Source of the DNA: Parabacteroides acidifaciens
Lineage (GTDB): Bacteria > Bacteroidota > Bacteroidia > Bacteroidales > Tannerellaceae
Length of the DNA stretch: 64,000 nucleotides
Reading direction: 5' to 3'
Assembly (NCBI RefSeq): GCF_003363715.1
Contig: NZ_QREV01000007.1
Span: 61,749-125,748 of the forward strand
Made by a program: the position numbers and the translations under genes. Positions 35,633-44,952 of the stretch are shown piece by piece. The first letter of the stretch is position 1, and each line of letters opens with the position of its first letter. The notes below the pieces were generated by a model. The model worked only from the letters and a program-made list of their open reading frames with translations. It was not told where the DNA came from and did no database searches.

Positions 35633-35712
35633 TGGCAACAGGAATGCCTTTCCTGTATCATTTCTGCATATTTAATTCCCAAATTTGTAAGTGACAGATG
35701 GATAGATATCGA

Positions 35713-35720
35713 TATATTTG
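35713..35720 (+). promoter_or_regulatory. Promoter -7 element of the rhamnosidase gene
   Basis: TATATTTG matches TAnnTTTG, 40 bases before the ATG. TTTG at 35684-35687 is a possible -33 element, though the 25-base spacing is long. Confidence 0.5.
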
Positions 35721-35759
35721 TACGATTGATATCATGAACACTCAGTTAATCTTAATGTT

Positions 35760-38700
35760 ATGAAGTATTTTTGTCTGCTACTCTCTTTCCTTTTAGGATT
35801 TGCCGCTTCTGTTTCCGGGCAGGAAAGAATGTCCGTCTGTAATCTTCGGTGTGAATATCTGGAAGAGCCGATTGCGGTAGAGAATGAAAAGCCTTTGCTG
35901 GGTTGGCAGTTACAGTCGTCGGAACAGGCAAAAAGCCAGACAGCCTATCGTATTCTGGTGGCAAGCTCTCCATCGCTACTTACGGATAAGCAAGCCGACT
36001 TCTGGGATTCCGGGAAAGTGATTTCTTCATCTTCCAATCAGATCGAGTATAAGGGTAAATCTCTTGAATCGAGGCAGACGCTTTACTGGAAAGTAATGGT
36101 TTGGGATGAGAAAGGGAAACCATCTTCGTGGAGCGGTACGGGGAAATGGACGATGGGGCTGTTGGAACCTTCCGACTGGAAAGCTTGTTGGATCGGAAGT
36201 CAGGAAGATCGCTACCCTGATTCGACTTTGACTTATCCCGCCCCCTATATCCGTAAAGGATTCCGGATCAGCAAGCCGGTCAAACAGGCAAAAGCCTATA
36301 TCTGTGGATTGGGGTTCTATGAGATGTATCTCAATGGAACAAAAGTGGGAGATCAGGTATTGGCTCCCGCCGTTACCAACTATGATCGCCGTCCGCTAAA
36401 GAAGATGCTTTATTTCTTTGACGACCAGTCTGCACAGCGGGTTCTTTATAATACATTCGATGTTACTTCTTTGTTGCAGAAAGAAGACAATACGGTCGGT
36501 GTCCTGTTGGGAAACGGGTGGTATAACCAGCGTGACCGGACGGTGGAAGGCTGTATGTGGTACGATACGCCTCGTTTATTATGCCAGTTGGAAATAGAAT
36601 ATGCCGATGGCTCGGCGGAAATGATTGGCTCGGATGGTAGCTGGAAAACAACTGCCGGCCCTTTATTGCATGATGCCATATTTACCGGCGAAGTGTATGA
36701 TGCCCGCCTGGAACTCGATGGCTGGAACCGGAACGGATATGATGATTCTTCCTGGAAGAATGTTCTTATAATGAGAGCGCCGACAGGTCGTTTACATGCC
36801 CAGCTTGCCCCTTATGACAGAGTTGTCAGGACGTTGAAACCGGTACGTTGTGAACAGAAAACCGATTCCACTTATTGGTTTGTTTTTCCGGAAATGGTTT
36901 CCGGTTGGGCGCAGATTAATGTGGAGGGGAATGCCGGCGATCAGGTCAAGCTCCGTTTTGTAGGAGAAGAGAATGATGATTTTGGACAAGTGGACTCCTA
37001 TACCTTGCGGGGGAACCGGAAAGAACAATGGGAACCGCGTTTTACCTGGCATACTTTCCGCTATATCGAAGTTACATCCCGCCGGGTCAAGATAGATGAA
37101 AACAGTCTGATTGCGAAGGTTGTACATACGGATGCGAAGCCTGCCGGTAGTTTCAGTTGCTCGAATGAGTTGTTCAACAAGATAAACGAAGTCTATCTGC
37201 GGACGCAGACGAACAACTTTCATGGCAGTATCAGCAGTGATTGTCCGCACCGGGAACGTTTGGCTTATACCGGAGATGCACAAGTTGTCGTGGAAAGTTC
37301 CCTTCTTTCGTTCGATATGACTCAATTCTATCGGAAATGGTTTGACGATATGGAAGATGCCCGGAACAGAAAGAGTGGCTATGTCCCGCATACCGCCCCG
37401 TTTGGAGGCGGTGGCGGTGGTCCGGCATGGGGCTCGGCCTATGTGATTATGCCTTGGGCTTATTATTGCTATTACGGTGACACTGCTTTGCTAAGCCGGC
37501 ATTATGGAGGAATGAAACAATGGGTTTCCTATCTCGGCACACGAACGGATGAGCGGGGAATCGTCGTCCGGGAAGAGCCGGACGGCTGGTGCTTGGGGGA
37601 TTGGTGCGCACCGGGGAAAAAGATGGAACTTCCGGAGGCCCTGGTTAATACGGCTTACTATTATCATTCGGCATCCTTGATGTCGAAAGTGGCGGCAGCT
37701 TTAGGAAAAGGAGAAGACAAACAATATTTTGACCGGCTGTGTACGAAGATTAAACAAGATTTTAATGCCGTCTTTTTCAATCCCGTGACCAATCATTATT
37801 GGGAAGGCAGGCAGGGGGCAGATGTCTTTCCGCTGGCTTTCGGGATGGTCCCGGAAGAGAAGAAGGAGGCTGTGTTCAACGCCTTGCTTGCCCATCTGGA
37901 AAGTATCGGGAATCACTTCGATACGGGAATTATGGCGACTCCTTTATTGTTGCAGGTCCTGACAGATAACGGGCGTAGCGATATCGCGTTCCGTTTGATG
38001 AACCAGCGGGATATACCGGGATTCGGTTATGTGATGGACGACCGTTACTCTTGCCTGTGGGAACGGTGGGAAGGAAAAGCCTCCCGTTGCCATCCTATGT
38101 TCGGAAGCGTGGTAGCCTGGTTCTATAATACGCTTGCCGGTATCCGTTATGATGAAACGAAGCCGGGGATGAAGCATATTATTATAGCTCCCCAACCTGC
38201 AGGCGATCTTACTTATTGCCGGGGCACATATCAATCCCTTTATGGACAGGTCTGTTCCGACTGGCGGATCCAGGAGGGGAAATTTGAATTGACGGTCGAG
38301 GTGCCGGTGAATGCAACTGCAACAGTTATCCTTCCCGATGGAAAGAAATATCCGGATATCGGGGCGGGAGTTCATCGGTTTACGGCTTTTGGCTATGCAG
38401 TGGATAATAATGGTGTGCGGGAAGTGGCTCCCGATGCCTCTCTTCTGGCCCGTAAATGGGATGCTAACTGGATATCCTGTCCACAGGTTTCTCTTTATGA
38501 TTATGGGGTTTATCATTTCCGGAAGAGCTTCCAGCTGGATAGCAAACCGGAATCCTTTGTGATAAATGTCTCGGCGGACAACCGTTACCGGCTTTTTGTG
38601 AACGGGACGCCTGTCTGCTATGGACCGGCACGCGGAGATTTGAACCACTGGTATTTTGAAACGATAGATATCTCTTCTCTGTTGAAAGAAGGAAAAAATA

Positions 38701-40727
38701 CGCTTGCCGCGATTGTCTGGAATGCTGGACGTTATACGCCGGGGGCGCAAATGACGTTGAAGACCGGCCTGATTGTGCAGGGAAATACACCCCGTGAAGC
38801 GGTTGTCAATACCGGTCGGGGCTGGAAAGTCTATCAGAATCCGGCCTATACCCCTTCTGTTGAGAACCGGCAGGATGTCGGTTGCGCCGATATTGTGGAT
38901 GCCTCTTTATATCCTTGGAATTGGGAAACGGCGGACTATGATGACAGTGCATGGAAAGAGGTTGTGTCGTTGGGACGCGGGCAGCCTTACGGGGTCGGGA
39001 CTGGGTATGACTGGGTGTTGTGCCGGCGCGATATCCCTCTGATGGAAGACTCCTTGGTGCGGATGCAGACAATCCGGCGTTCGGAAGGATTGACTGTTTC
39101 TTCTGCATTTCTAAAGGGAAACGCCCCGATGACGGTTCCGGCTAACCGGAAAGTCACGCTGCTGATCGACCAGTCCTATCTGACGAATGCTTATCCGGAA
39201 CTGAAAGTGTCGGGGGGCAAGGGCAGCGAGATACGGATGCGGTATAGTGAAGCATTGTATAAGGACGGGCAGAAAGGAAACCGCAACGATATAGAAGGGC
39301 GCGAGGTAGGTGGATTTACGGATAAATTCTATCCCGATGGAGGACGTGACCGGGTGTTCCGTCCGTTGTGGTTCCGTACCTACCGTTACCTGCAAATCGA
39401 AATCGAGACGAAAGGGGAACCGCTTACGTTATTGGATATTTATGGAATGTACACCGCCTATCCGTTCAAGGAGAATGGCAGCTTCGCCAGCGACCAGCCG
39501 GATTTGCAGAAGATATGGGAGGTCGGTTGGCGTACAGCCCGGTTGTGTGCGAACGAAACCTATTACGATTGTCCGTATTACGAACAACTGCAATATGTGG
39601 GCGACACACGCATCCAGGCATTGATTTCCCTCTATGTCGACGGGGACGACCGGTTGATGCGGAAGGCGATCAAAATGTTCGACTATTCCCGTTCGTATGA
39701 GGGGATTACGACCAGCCGCTATCCGAGCCGGGTGCCGCAATACATCCCGCCTTTCTCGCTCTATTGGATTAATATGGTGCACGATTACTGGATGTACAGG
39801 GATGATCCTGCTTTTGTGAAAAACTGTATGCCGGGTGTCAAGAGCGTGTTAGAATGGTTTACAAGCAAGATCGATCCGGAAACGGGTATCCTGGGACCGG
39901 TGCCTCACTGGAACTTCATCGACTGGCCGAAGCAGTGGCCCTGGAACAATGACCAGCCGCTTGGCGGGACTCATAAAGCTGCTATTACAGGTGGTTCTTC
40001 CATTCTTTCCCTTCAACTGGCTTATACCTTGAAGGATGCGATCGAGTTGCTGAAAGAATTTGGCGAAACCGATTTGGCCCGTTCTTACGAAAAAGTCTAT
40101 CAATCCTTATGTCGTCATACTTGGGATAAATGTTGGAATGAAGGAAAACAGATGCTTGCGGATGATCCGGATGAAGCAAGTTACAGCCAGCACGCCAATA
40201 TCATGGGCATCCTTTCGGATGCCGTCCCGCAGGAGAAGCAACAGGCGCTGTTCAATAAGTTGAATACGGACCCTTCTTTGATACAGGCGACTTTCTATTA
40301 TCGCTTTTACCTGTTCCGTGCTCTAAAAAAGGTCGGATTGGCAGACCACTACACGGAAATGTTGAAACCCTGGCAGGATATGCTGGCAATCGGATTGACT
40401 ACGTTTGCGGAAAACCCGGAACCGACCCGTTCGGACTGTCATGCCTGGAGCGCAAGCCCTGTCTATGATTTCCTGGCTACCGTCTGTGGTGTGGAGCCGG
40501 CCGAACCGGGATTCCGCTCGGTGCGTGTCGCTCCTCATTTGGGATCGTTGAAGCAAATCGAAGGAAAAATCCCTCATCCGGCAGGCATCATCGAAGTCAG
40601 TTTGAAGAAGAGCGGAAAAGGACTTTCCGGTACGGTCACTTTGCCGGCCTCCCTGACCGGTACATTCGTCTGGGGTGGACAGGAGATAAAACTTGCCGGT
40701 GGTAAAAATGAAGTGAAGACTCAATGA
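35760..40727 (+). CDS. Tandem double alpha-L-rhamnosidase (GH78-like)
   Basis: A 1655-residue exported protein with a signal peptide (CLLLSFLLGFAASVSG), about twice the usual GH78 length of 700-1000. Half 1 (about 20-880) has an N-terminal beta domain, a lectin-like jelly roll, and the (alpha/alpha)6 barrel with SDCPHRERLAYTGDAQ near residue 490 and EEPDGWCLGDWCAPG near 615, then a C-terminal beta domain. Half 2 (about 890-1650) starts again with a beta domain (KWDANWISCP), and its barrel has YYDCPYYEQLQYVGDTR near 1270 and GPVPHWNFIDWPKQWPW near 1380. The two halves are related but not copies; half 2 has DCPYYEQL where half 1 has DCPHRERL. They probably remove rhamnose from pectin or plant glycosides in the periplasm. 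There is no frameshift or stop at the join. Confidence 0.9.
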   Translation: MKYFCLLLSFLLGFAASVSGQERMSVCNLRCEYLEEPIAVENEKPLLGWQLQSSEQAKSQTAYRILVASSPSLLTDKQADFWDSGKVISSSSNQIEYKGKSLESRQTLYWKVMVWDEKGKPSSWSGTGKWTMGLLEPSDWKACWIGSQEDRYPDSTLTYPAPYIRKGFRISKPVKQAKAYICGLGFYEMYLNGTKVGDQVLAPAVTNYDRRPLKKMLYFFDDQSAQRVLYNTFDVTSLLQKEDNTVGVLLGNGWYNQRDRTVEGCMWYDTPRLLCQLEIEYADGSAEMIGSDGSWKTTAGPLLHDAIFTGEVYDARLELDGWNRNGYDDSSWKNVLIMRAPTGRLHAQLAPYDRVVRTLKPVRCEQKTDSTYWFVFPEMVSGWAQINVEGNAGDQVKLRFVGEENDDFGQVDSYTLRGNRKEQWEPRFTWHTFRYIEVTSRRVKIDENSLIAKVVHTDAKPAGSFSCSNELFNKINEVYLRTQTNNFHGSISSDCPHRERLAYTGDAQVVVESSLLSFDMTQFYRKWFDDMEDARNRKSGYVPHTAPFGGGGGGPAWGSAYVIMPWAYYCYYGDTALLSRHYGGMKQWVSYLGTRTDERGIVVREEPDGWCLGDWCAPGKKMELPEALVNTAYYYHSASLMSKVAAALGKGEDKQYFDRLCTKIKQDFNAVFFNPVTNHYWEGRQGADVFPLAFGMVPEEKKEAVFNALLAHLESIGNHFDTGIMATPLLLQVLTDNGRSDIAFRLMNQRDIPGFGYVMDDRYSCLWERWEGKASRCHPMFGSVVAWFYNTLAGIRYDETKPGMKHIIIAPQPAGDLTYCRGTYQSLYGQVCSDWRIQEGKFELTVEVPVNATATVILPDGKKYPDIGAGVHRFTAFGYAVDNNGVREVAPDASLLARKWDANWISCPQVSLYDYGVYHFRKSFQLDSKPESFVINVSADNRYRLFVNGTPVCYGPARGDLNHWYFETIDISSLLKEGKNTLAAIVWNAGRYTPGAQMTLKTGLIVQGNTPREAVVNTGRGWKVYQNPAYTPSVENRQDVGCADIVDASLYPWNWETADYDDSAWKEVVSLGRGQPYGVGTGYDWVLCRRDIPLMEDSLVRMQTIRRSEGLTVSSAFLKGNAPMTVPANRKVTLLIDQSYLTNAYPELKVSGGKGSEIRMRYSEALYKDGQKGNRNDIEGREVGGFTDKFYPDGGRDRVFRPLWFRTYRYLQIEIETKGEPLTLLDIYGMYTAYPFKENGSFASDQPDLQKIWEVGWRTARLCANETYYDCPYYEQLQYVGDTRIQALISLYVDGDDRLMRKAIKMFDYSRSYEGITTSRYPSRVPQYIPPFSLYWINMVHDYWMYRDDPAFVKNCMPGVKSVLEWFTSKIDPETGILGPVPHWNFIDWPKQWPWNNDQPLGGTHKAAITGGSSILSLQLAYTLKDAIELLKEFGETDLARSYEKVYQSLCRHTWDKCWNEGKQMLADDPDEASYSQHANIMGILSDAVPQEKQQALFNKLNTDPSLIQATFYYRFYLFRALKKVGLADHYTEMLKPWQDMLAIGLTTFAENPEPTRSDCHAWSASPVYDFLATVCGVEPAEPGFRSVRVAPHLGSLKQIEGKIPHPAGIIEVSLKKSGKGLSGTVTLPASLTGTFVWGGQEIKLAGGKNEVKTQ

Positions 40728-40783
40728 CCGGTTCGGTTTTCCTTACTGTGACATACAGCGCGCCAAACACAGGGACAAAGAAG

Positions 40784-40873
40784 CGGTAGCCCTATAAAAC
40801 GACAAAGCCCCGGAAGTGTTACCATCTTCCGGGACTAATCTTTTGTATGCTTTCGTCCTTCACAGGGCTACCG
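40784..40873. terminator. Nested hairpins after the rhamnosidase gene
   Basis: Three nested stems: CGGTAGCCCT (40784-40793) with AGGGCTACCG (40864-40873); ACGACAAAGC with GCTTTCGT (imperfect); and CCCGGAAG (40809-40816) with CTTCCGGG (40826-40833). The inner stem, followed by TCTTTTG, is the likely terminator of the plus-strand gene. Confidence 0.6.
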
Positions 40874-40964
40874 ACTACATTGAACTTTTAATTCAATTAC
40901 TTTAGTATTATTAATATTAAACTTGACCGCTTGTTCGCCTGTCACAGGGTAATTGGTGTTGATC

Positions 40965-40986
40965 GAGACGGACGGCCGTCCGTCTC
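40965..40986. repeat. Perfect 22-bp palindrome
   Basis: GAGACGGACGG followed by its exact complement CCGTCCGTCTC, with no loop. It lies between the convergent rhamnosidase and DUF6383-like genes, 51 bases from the stop of the latter. It is either a terminator stem for the minus-strand gene or a dispersed palindromic unit. The rest of 40,728-41,036 holds only the nested hairpins. Confidence 0.65.
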
Positions 40987-41036
40987 TACAAACCCGCGCG
41001 GTCGGTTTTTAGAATTATTTGATTATAAATTCATTC

Positions 41037-44000
41037 TTATTTTACGATTGCTTTTACAGCTTCTTCGCCTTCGATAGCAACTACGACTACGCCCTGAGGA
41101 GCAGCGATTGTTGCGTTGTCAGAAGAAAGAACTGTGTTGGCAACTGTCTGGCCGAGGATGTTCGTGATAACAACCTTTTTGCCCTGTGCACCGATGATCT
41201 GAACACCACCGTTAGCAGCGATCACTTTCACGCCTTCAGCGTTGATCGTTTCGTTACCTGTTGCAGCTTCGTCTTCCGGAGTTACGTTAAGAACGTTTAC
41301 GACAACTGCGTCTTCTTTCGGACCCATTGCCAATACACCGTTGATGTTATGAACATAGTTCTTACCGTTGTTATTCTGGCATACGATGTTGTATTCGTTA
41401 TCTGCATCTTTGCTTGCAAATTCAAAGCTGAACTGGAAGTTCTTAACACCTGCCTTAACATTGTGCTTCAAGCCATCGGCAGAACCGGCAGGCTTAGCAG
41501 CGATAGATACAGTGTCGATCTTAGCAGCAGCATCCATAGTCGGAACTAACAGTGTATCCTGTGCCATGATAGAAGCTGTGCGGAACATTACGCGGTTTGC
41601 ACCTGCACCATAGACATACGGAAGTTCTTTGTTTGCATCTTTTACTTTTGCAGAGTCATAAGAGTTCCACATATACAGTCTGCTTGCAGCCACTTCTTCT
41701 GTTTCTTTTACACCCTTCGTGATGTAGTAAGTGTAAGGAGCAGCATTTTCATAATGAGCTGTATCCAACCAGAAGATAAAGTCTAAGTTGTCATAAGCAT
41801 CAGCCTTCAAATCACCTTCACGGACAGCGATGCCCTGGTTCTTAGCGTTAACGGCAGCATAGTCGCCGTTGATAGCCTGGATGCGTACGTGTTTCGGCAG
41901 AGATTTGTAAGAGGCAGGAGCAGCCTGCGGTTTAACGATGAACATGTCGTTACGTTCGTCCAAATCTTTAGCAGAGATAGTCTTGTACTGAGTACTGATA
42001 ACCATTTTAGTAGCATCGTCTAAACCGTCAGCCAAAACATAAGTAGAATCAGTATCGACAGCGATCATGTAGAACTTAGTGATAGCTGAAGGAGCGATGT
42101 TGGATTCGTGGATGAAACGATAGTTATCGCTCGCGTCGTCTTTCACCAGATAAGTTGAGTCGGCATCGTTGTAGATCGTGTAAGAAACATTGATCAAGTC
42201 TTCGTTTACACCATATTCAGTTTCTTCACTCGGAGTCAAAGTAAACAGCATTTCGCCTTCAGCGATCTTCAAGCTGGAGTCTTTTACCATTACGATCGTC
42301 TGTCCAGCCAGCATTTCAGCAGCAGAAGTGATGGTGAACTTATTGTTCTTTGCATCGTTAGCTGTGATATATTTGAAGCCGATATAAGCGTTGTCTTCGT
42401 CTACGTCGTCAGCGGCTACTAATTGGATTGTATCGTTACCGATTGTGTAGATCTTGTTGTCTTTATCAACAACGTTAGTTACACCCTGCCATTTAGCATT
42501 TGCTGTTGCACGGTTTTCAATAGCGTAATTACCTTTGTCTACACCGGCAGCTTTAGTAACAACAAACTGAGCATACGGATTGAATGCCTGAGCTTTTGCT
42601 ACATAATTAGCAGCATTAACCGGGCTTTCATCGAAGTACAGGCCGTAATATTTGTTTTCAGCACCGTCATCTTCTTTCATTGCGTCGATCACATAATACA
42701 GACCTTCAGCAATTGTTGCGTCACCACCGATAGTTGCGTCTTTGTCTGATGTTTTGATTGTAGCAACCAAGTTACCATTAGCAACAACAGCAGGATCTCC
42801 ACCGATCGTCAGAACTTTCGTATTAGAAAGTTTACGGATTACGACTTGCTTTGAAGTAACGGCATTAACTGTCAGAGAGTTCAAACCATCTGCGTAGTTT
42901 GCACCGTCTTTGATGGCAGAAGTAGAAACTTTTGCATAATTTGCAGCCTGACCACCAGTTGTTGCAAGGTCCGCTATTTCCAAACCATTTAAAGCTGATA
43001 AATAAGCATTCACTTTAGCCACATAAGCTTTTTCCAGTTTTTCTGTTGCAGCTGTAGTCGAATAAGTAATACCTTTTATTGCTGTCTTTACAGCTTCGAT
43101 TAATTCTTCACCGGTGATAGTTGATTCACTTGAACTTGCTTGCCAAGCTCCACCTGTTGTTGCAAAGTCTGCTTCAGCAAACTTATCTCCCTTTGCAGGC
43201 ATTGATGTTGGAGTACCATCATAAGTTGTATAGAAAGAAGCAACAGCTGCTTCTAATGCATTGACAGCTGTTTCAACAGCTGTAACTTTTCCATTTGTAG
43301 GCAACGCAGTATGCATAGCCTTCAAAGTAGTTGCCACAGGAATAGAAGTCTGAACATAAGCCGGAGCAATCACCATAGAATCATTCGGAATGTAATAAGT
43401 TACAGTGAATGCTGCTGTTGCCGGATGATGTTTTGCTATAACTGTACGTTTATCGAAATTAGAAACTGCATCAGAAGTCGGTTCTACAGCAATTGTATCA
43501 GCCTTCAACACATTAAATTCTTTGCTTGGATCGTAGAAGTTATAGTCTACCAACAGATATTCTTTCTGTGTTTGATCTGCGGCAGTCATAGCATTGTTCA
43601 TACGGTTTTTATATTCTTTACCGTTAGTCAGGAAAAGAACATCTGTTCCACCACTTGCATATGCACCATCAGTCATTTTTGCATCAACCGCTTCCCACTT
43701 ATTAGCCGTCAACACATTCTTTTCTGTAGAAGACACATTTTCGTCAGTGAAGAACAAACGACCGGCATTTGCTTTTACCAATGCGTTGAAGTCAGAAGCT
43801 TTCAATGTTACAGCTGCTGTGGAAACTGCACCCATGTACAATGAAGTATTGGAAGGAGCTGATGTATCCTCTGTTGCACCAAAAGTTAATACATTACTAC
43901 CTATTCCAATCGTGAAGACTGTATCACCCTTTATTGCATACAAAGCATTACCTGATGCATAAGCCCATTCTGTATTACCACCTTTTTCATTAGCAGTAAT

Positions 44001-44372
44001 ATTTTCAGAGCGTCCGCCACCATCGACATCCGATTGCAACTTAACTGACAACAATTGGCCAGACAAGCGGTTTGTTAATGAATAAGTATAAGTTGTTCCA
44101 GCTTGAGTTGTATGAGGAATCAACTTAACCTGCCAAAGAGAACCCAGCAATTTGTCAATATTACCAGACCAGCTTGATGCTACTACTGTTGAAAAATCAC
44201 CTTTAGCATCCATTGTCAGGTAAGTGGTTCCACCAGTTGCCGTTGACAAATGGATGAACTGACCGTCTTTCAAATCTGTAGTGACAATATCTGCCGCCAT
44301 CACATTTGCAGACAATCCACCGGCCACCAGAGCGGCAGCCAAAAGAGTAGAAAATCTCTTGTTCATAATCAT
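41037..44372 (-). CDS. Large secreted protein with DUF6383-like C-terminus
   Basis: An 1111-residue exported protein with a signal peptide (FSTLLAAALVAGGLSANVMA). The body is built of repeated beta-rich segments rich in Ala, Thr, Lys and Asp. The last about 75 residues (GVQIIGAQGKKVVITNILGQ, then APQGVVVVAIEGEEAVKAIV) form a small beta domain of the type annotated DUF6383, similar in outline to C-terminal sorting domains of Bacteroidota secreted proteins. Translation may start at 44372 or 44366. Codon choice is strongly biased, as in abundant proteins, and a long structured leader precedes it. Molecular function is unknown; a surface-layer or cell-surface structural role is only a guess. Confidence 0.8.
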   Translation of the reverse strand: MIMNKRFSTLLAAALVAGGLSANVMAADIVTTDLKDGQFIHLSTATGGTTYLTMDAKGDFSTVVASSWSGNIDKLLGSLWQVKLIPHTTQAGTTYTYSLTNRLSGQLLSVKLQSDVDGGGRSENITANEKGGNTEWAYASGNALYAIKGDTVFTIGIGSNVLTFGATEDTSAPSNTSLYMGAVSTAAVTLKASDFNALVKANAGRLFFTDENVSSTEKNVLTANKWEAVDAKMTDGAYASGGTDVLFLTNGKEYKNRMNNAMTAADQTQKEYLLVDYNFYDPSKEFNVLKADTIAVEPTSDAVSNFDKRTVIAKHHPATAAFTVTYYIPNDSMVIAPAYVQTSIPVATTLKAMHTALPTNGKVTAVETAVNALEAAVASFYTTYDGTPTSMPAKGDKFAEADFATTGGAWQASSSESTITGEELIEAVKTAIKGITYSTTAATEKLEKAYVAKVNAYLSALNGLEIADLATTGGQAANYAKVSTSAIKDGANYADGLNSLTVNAVTSKQVVIRKLSNTKVLTIGGDPAVVANGNLVATIKTSDKDATIGGDATIAEGLYYVIDAMKEDDGAENKYYGLYFDESPVNAANYVAKAQAFNPYAQFVVTKAAGVDKGNYAIENRATANAKWQGVTNVVDKDNKIYTIGNDTIQLVAADDVDEDNAYIGFKYITANDAKNNKFTITSAAEMLAGQTIVMVKDSSLKIAEGEMLFTLTPSEETEYGVNEDLINVSYTIYNDADSTYLVKDDASDNYRFIHESNIAPSAITKFYMIAVDTDSTYVLADGLDDATKMVISTQYKTISAKDLDERNDMFIVKPQAAPASYKSLPKHVRIQAINGDYAAVNAKNQGIAVREGDLKADAYDNLDFIFWLDTAHYENAAPYTYYITKGVKETEEVAASRLYMWNSYDSAKVKDANKELPYVYGAGANRVMFRTASIMAQDTLLVPTMDAAAKIDTVSIAAKPAGSADGLKHNVKAGVKNFQFSFEFASKDADNEYNIVCQNNNGKNYVHNINGVLAMGPKEDAVVVNVLNVTPEDEAATGNETINAEGVKVIAANGGVQIIGAQGKKVVITNILGQTVANTVLSSDNATIAAPQGVVVVAIEGEEAVKAIVK

Positions 44373-44746
44373 TAATAATTAATTGTTAATAAAATAGTGT
44401 TTAAAAATCCAACAACTAATTTCACGAAGGGGAGAACAACTCCCCGCGAATGATTATGAACGGGCATAAAAAAACGCGGATCTATTGTCTATTATTAAAC
44501 ATAAGGCTCTGGTAAGCCCGTCTAACAATAATAGAACAATAGCCCGCGCCTATACGATTATATATAATCCACCCATCTAAAATGGTAGATATTCTATAAT
44601 ACGCAGTCAGCGCAAGCTTTTACTGTCCATTATTCCGTTAGACTAAAAATTTACCAGATTTTATGTTTGGAATAATCTTCGTAAAATGCTTACAATATGT
44701 AATTGATCCCGCGCTCCGTAGGCCGCTGCCCACTACGGAATCGTTG
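44373..44746 (-). promoter_or_regulatory. Structured ~370-nt leader with internal terminator-like hairpin
   Basis: Read on the minus strand, the leader starts near 44740 and holds successive hairpins: CCGTAG with CTACGG (44705-44740), ATCTACC with GGTGGAT (44570-44600), a long stem formed by 44527-44548 and 44475-44496 (about 20 of 22 positions pair), and GGGGAG with CTCCCC (44429-44445) close to the ATG. The long stem is followed by seven Ts (44474-44468), the layout of an intrinsic terminator, about 95 bases before the start codon. This suggests attenuation or a separate short leader RNA. Confidence 0.65.
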
Positions 44747-44776
44747 CAAAGGTAAATAGGTTTTCCGAATCAACAA
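44747..44776 (-). promoter_or_regulatory. Promoter of the DUF6383-like gene
   Basis: On the minus strand TACCTTTG occupies 44754-44747 and TTG lies at about 44776-44774, a 19-base spacer. This is the strongest promoter match on the minus strand here and implies a leader of about 370 bases. Confidence 0.75.
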
Positions 44777-44905
44777 GGGAAAACGCCCATAATTTTCCAA
44801 AACAGGTGGGTTACAGGACAAAACAATACCGTTTATGCAACATATCCCCCAGGTTTTGGAAATAAAAATGATGATTTATCGGTCCAAAATACGGCAGTTC
44901 CTTTG

Positions 44906-44931
44906 CGATCCCGCGTCGGAGCGCGGGAACG
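44906..44931. repeat. GC-rich palindrome resembling the tatD insert ends
   Basis: GATCCCGCGTCGGAGCGCGGGA forms a CCCGCG/CGCGGG hairpin. It resembles the right end of the element inside tatD (GATCCCGCGTCAAGCACGGG). A similar half, GATCCCGCGCTCCG, occurs at 44706. Confidence 0.45.
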
Positions 44932-44952
44932 GGATGGTTCATTATTTCTTAC

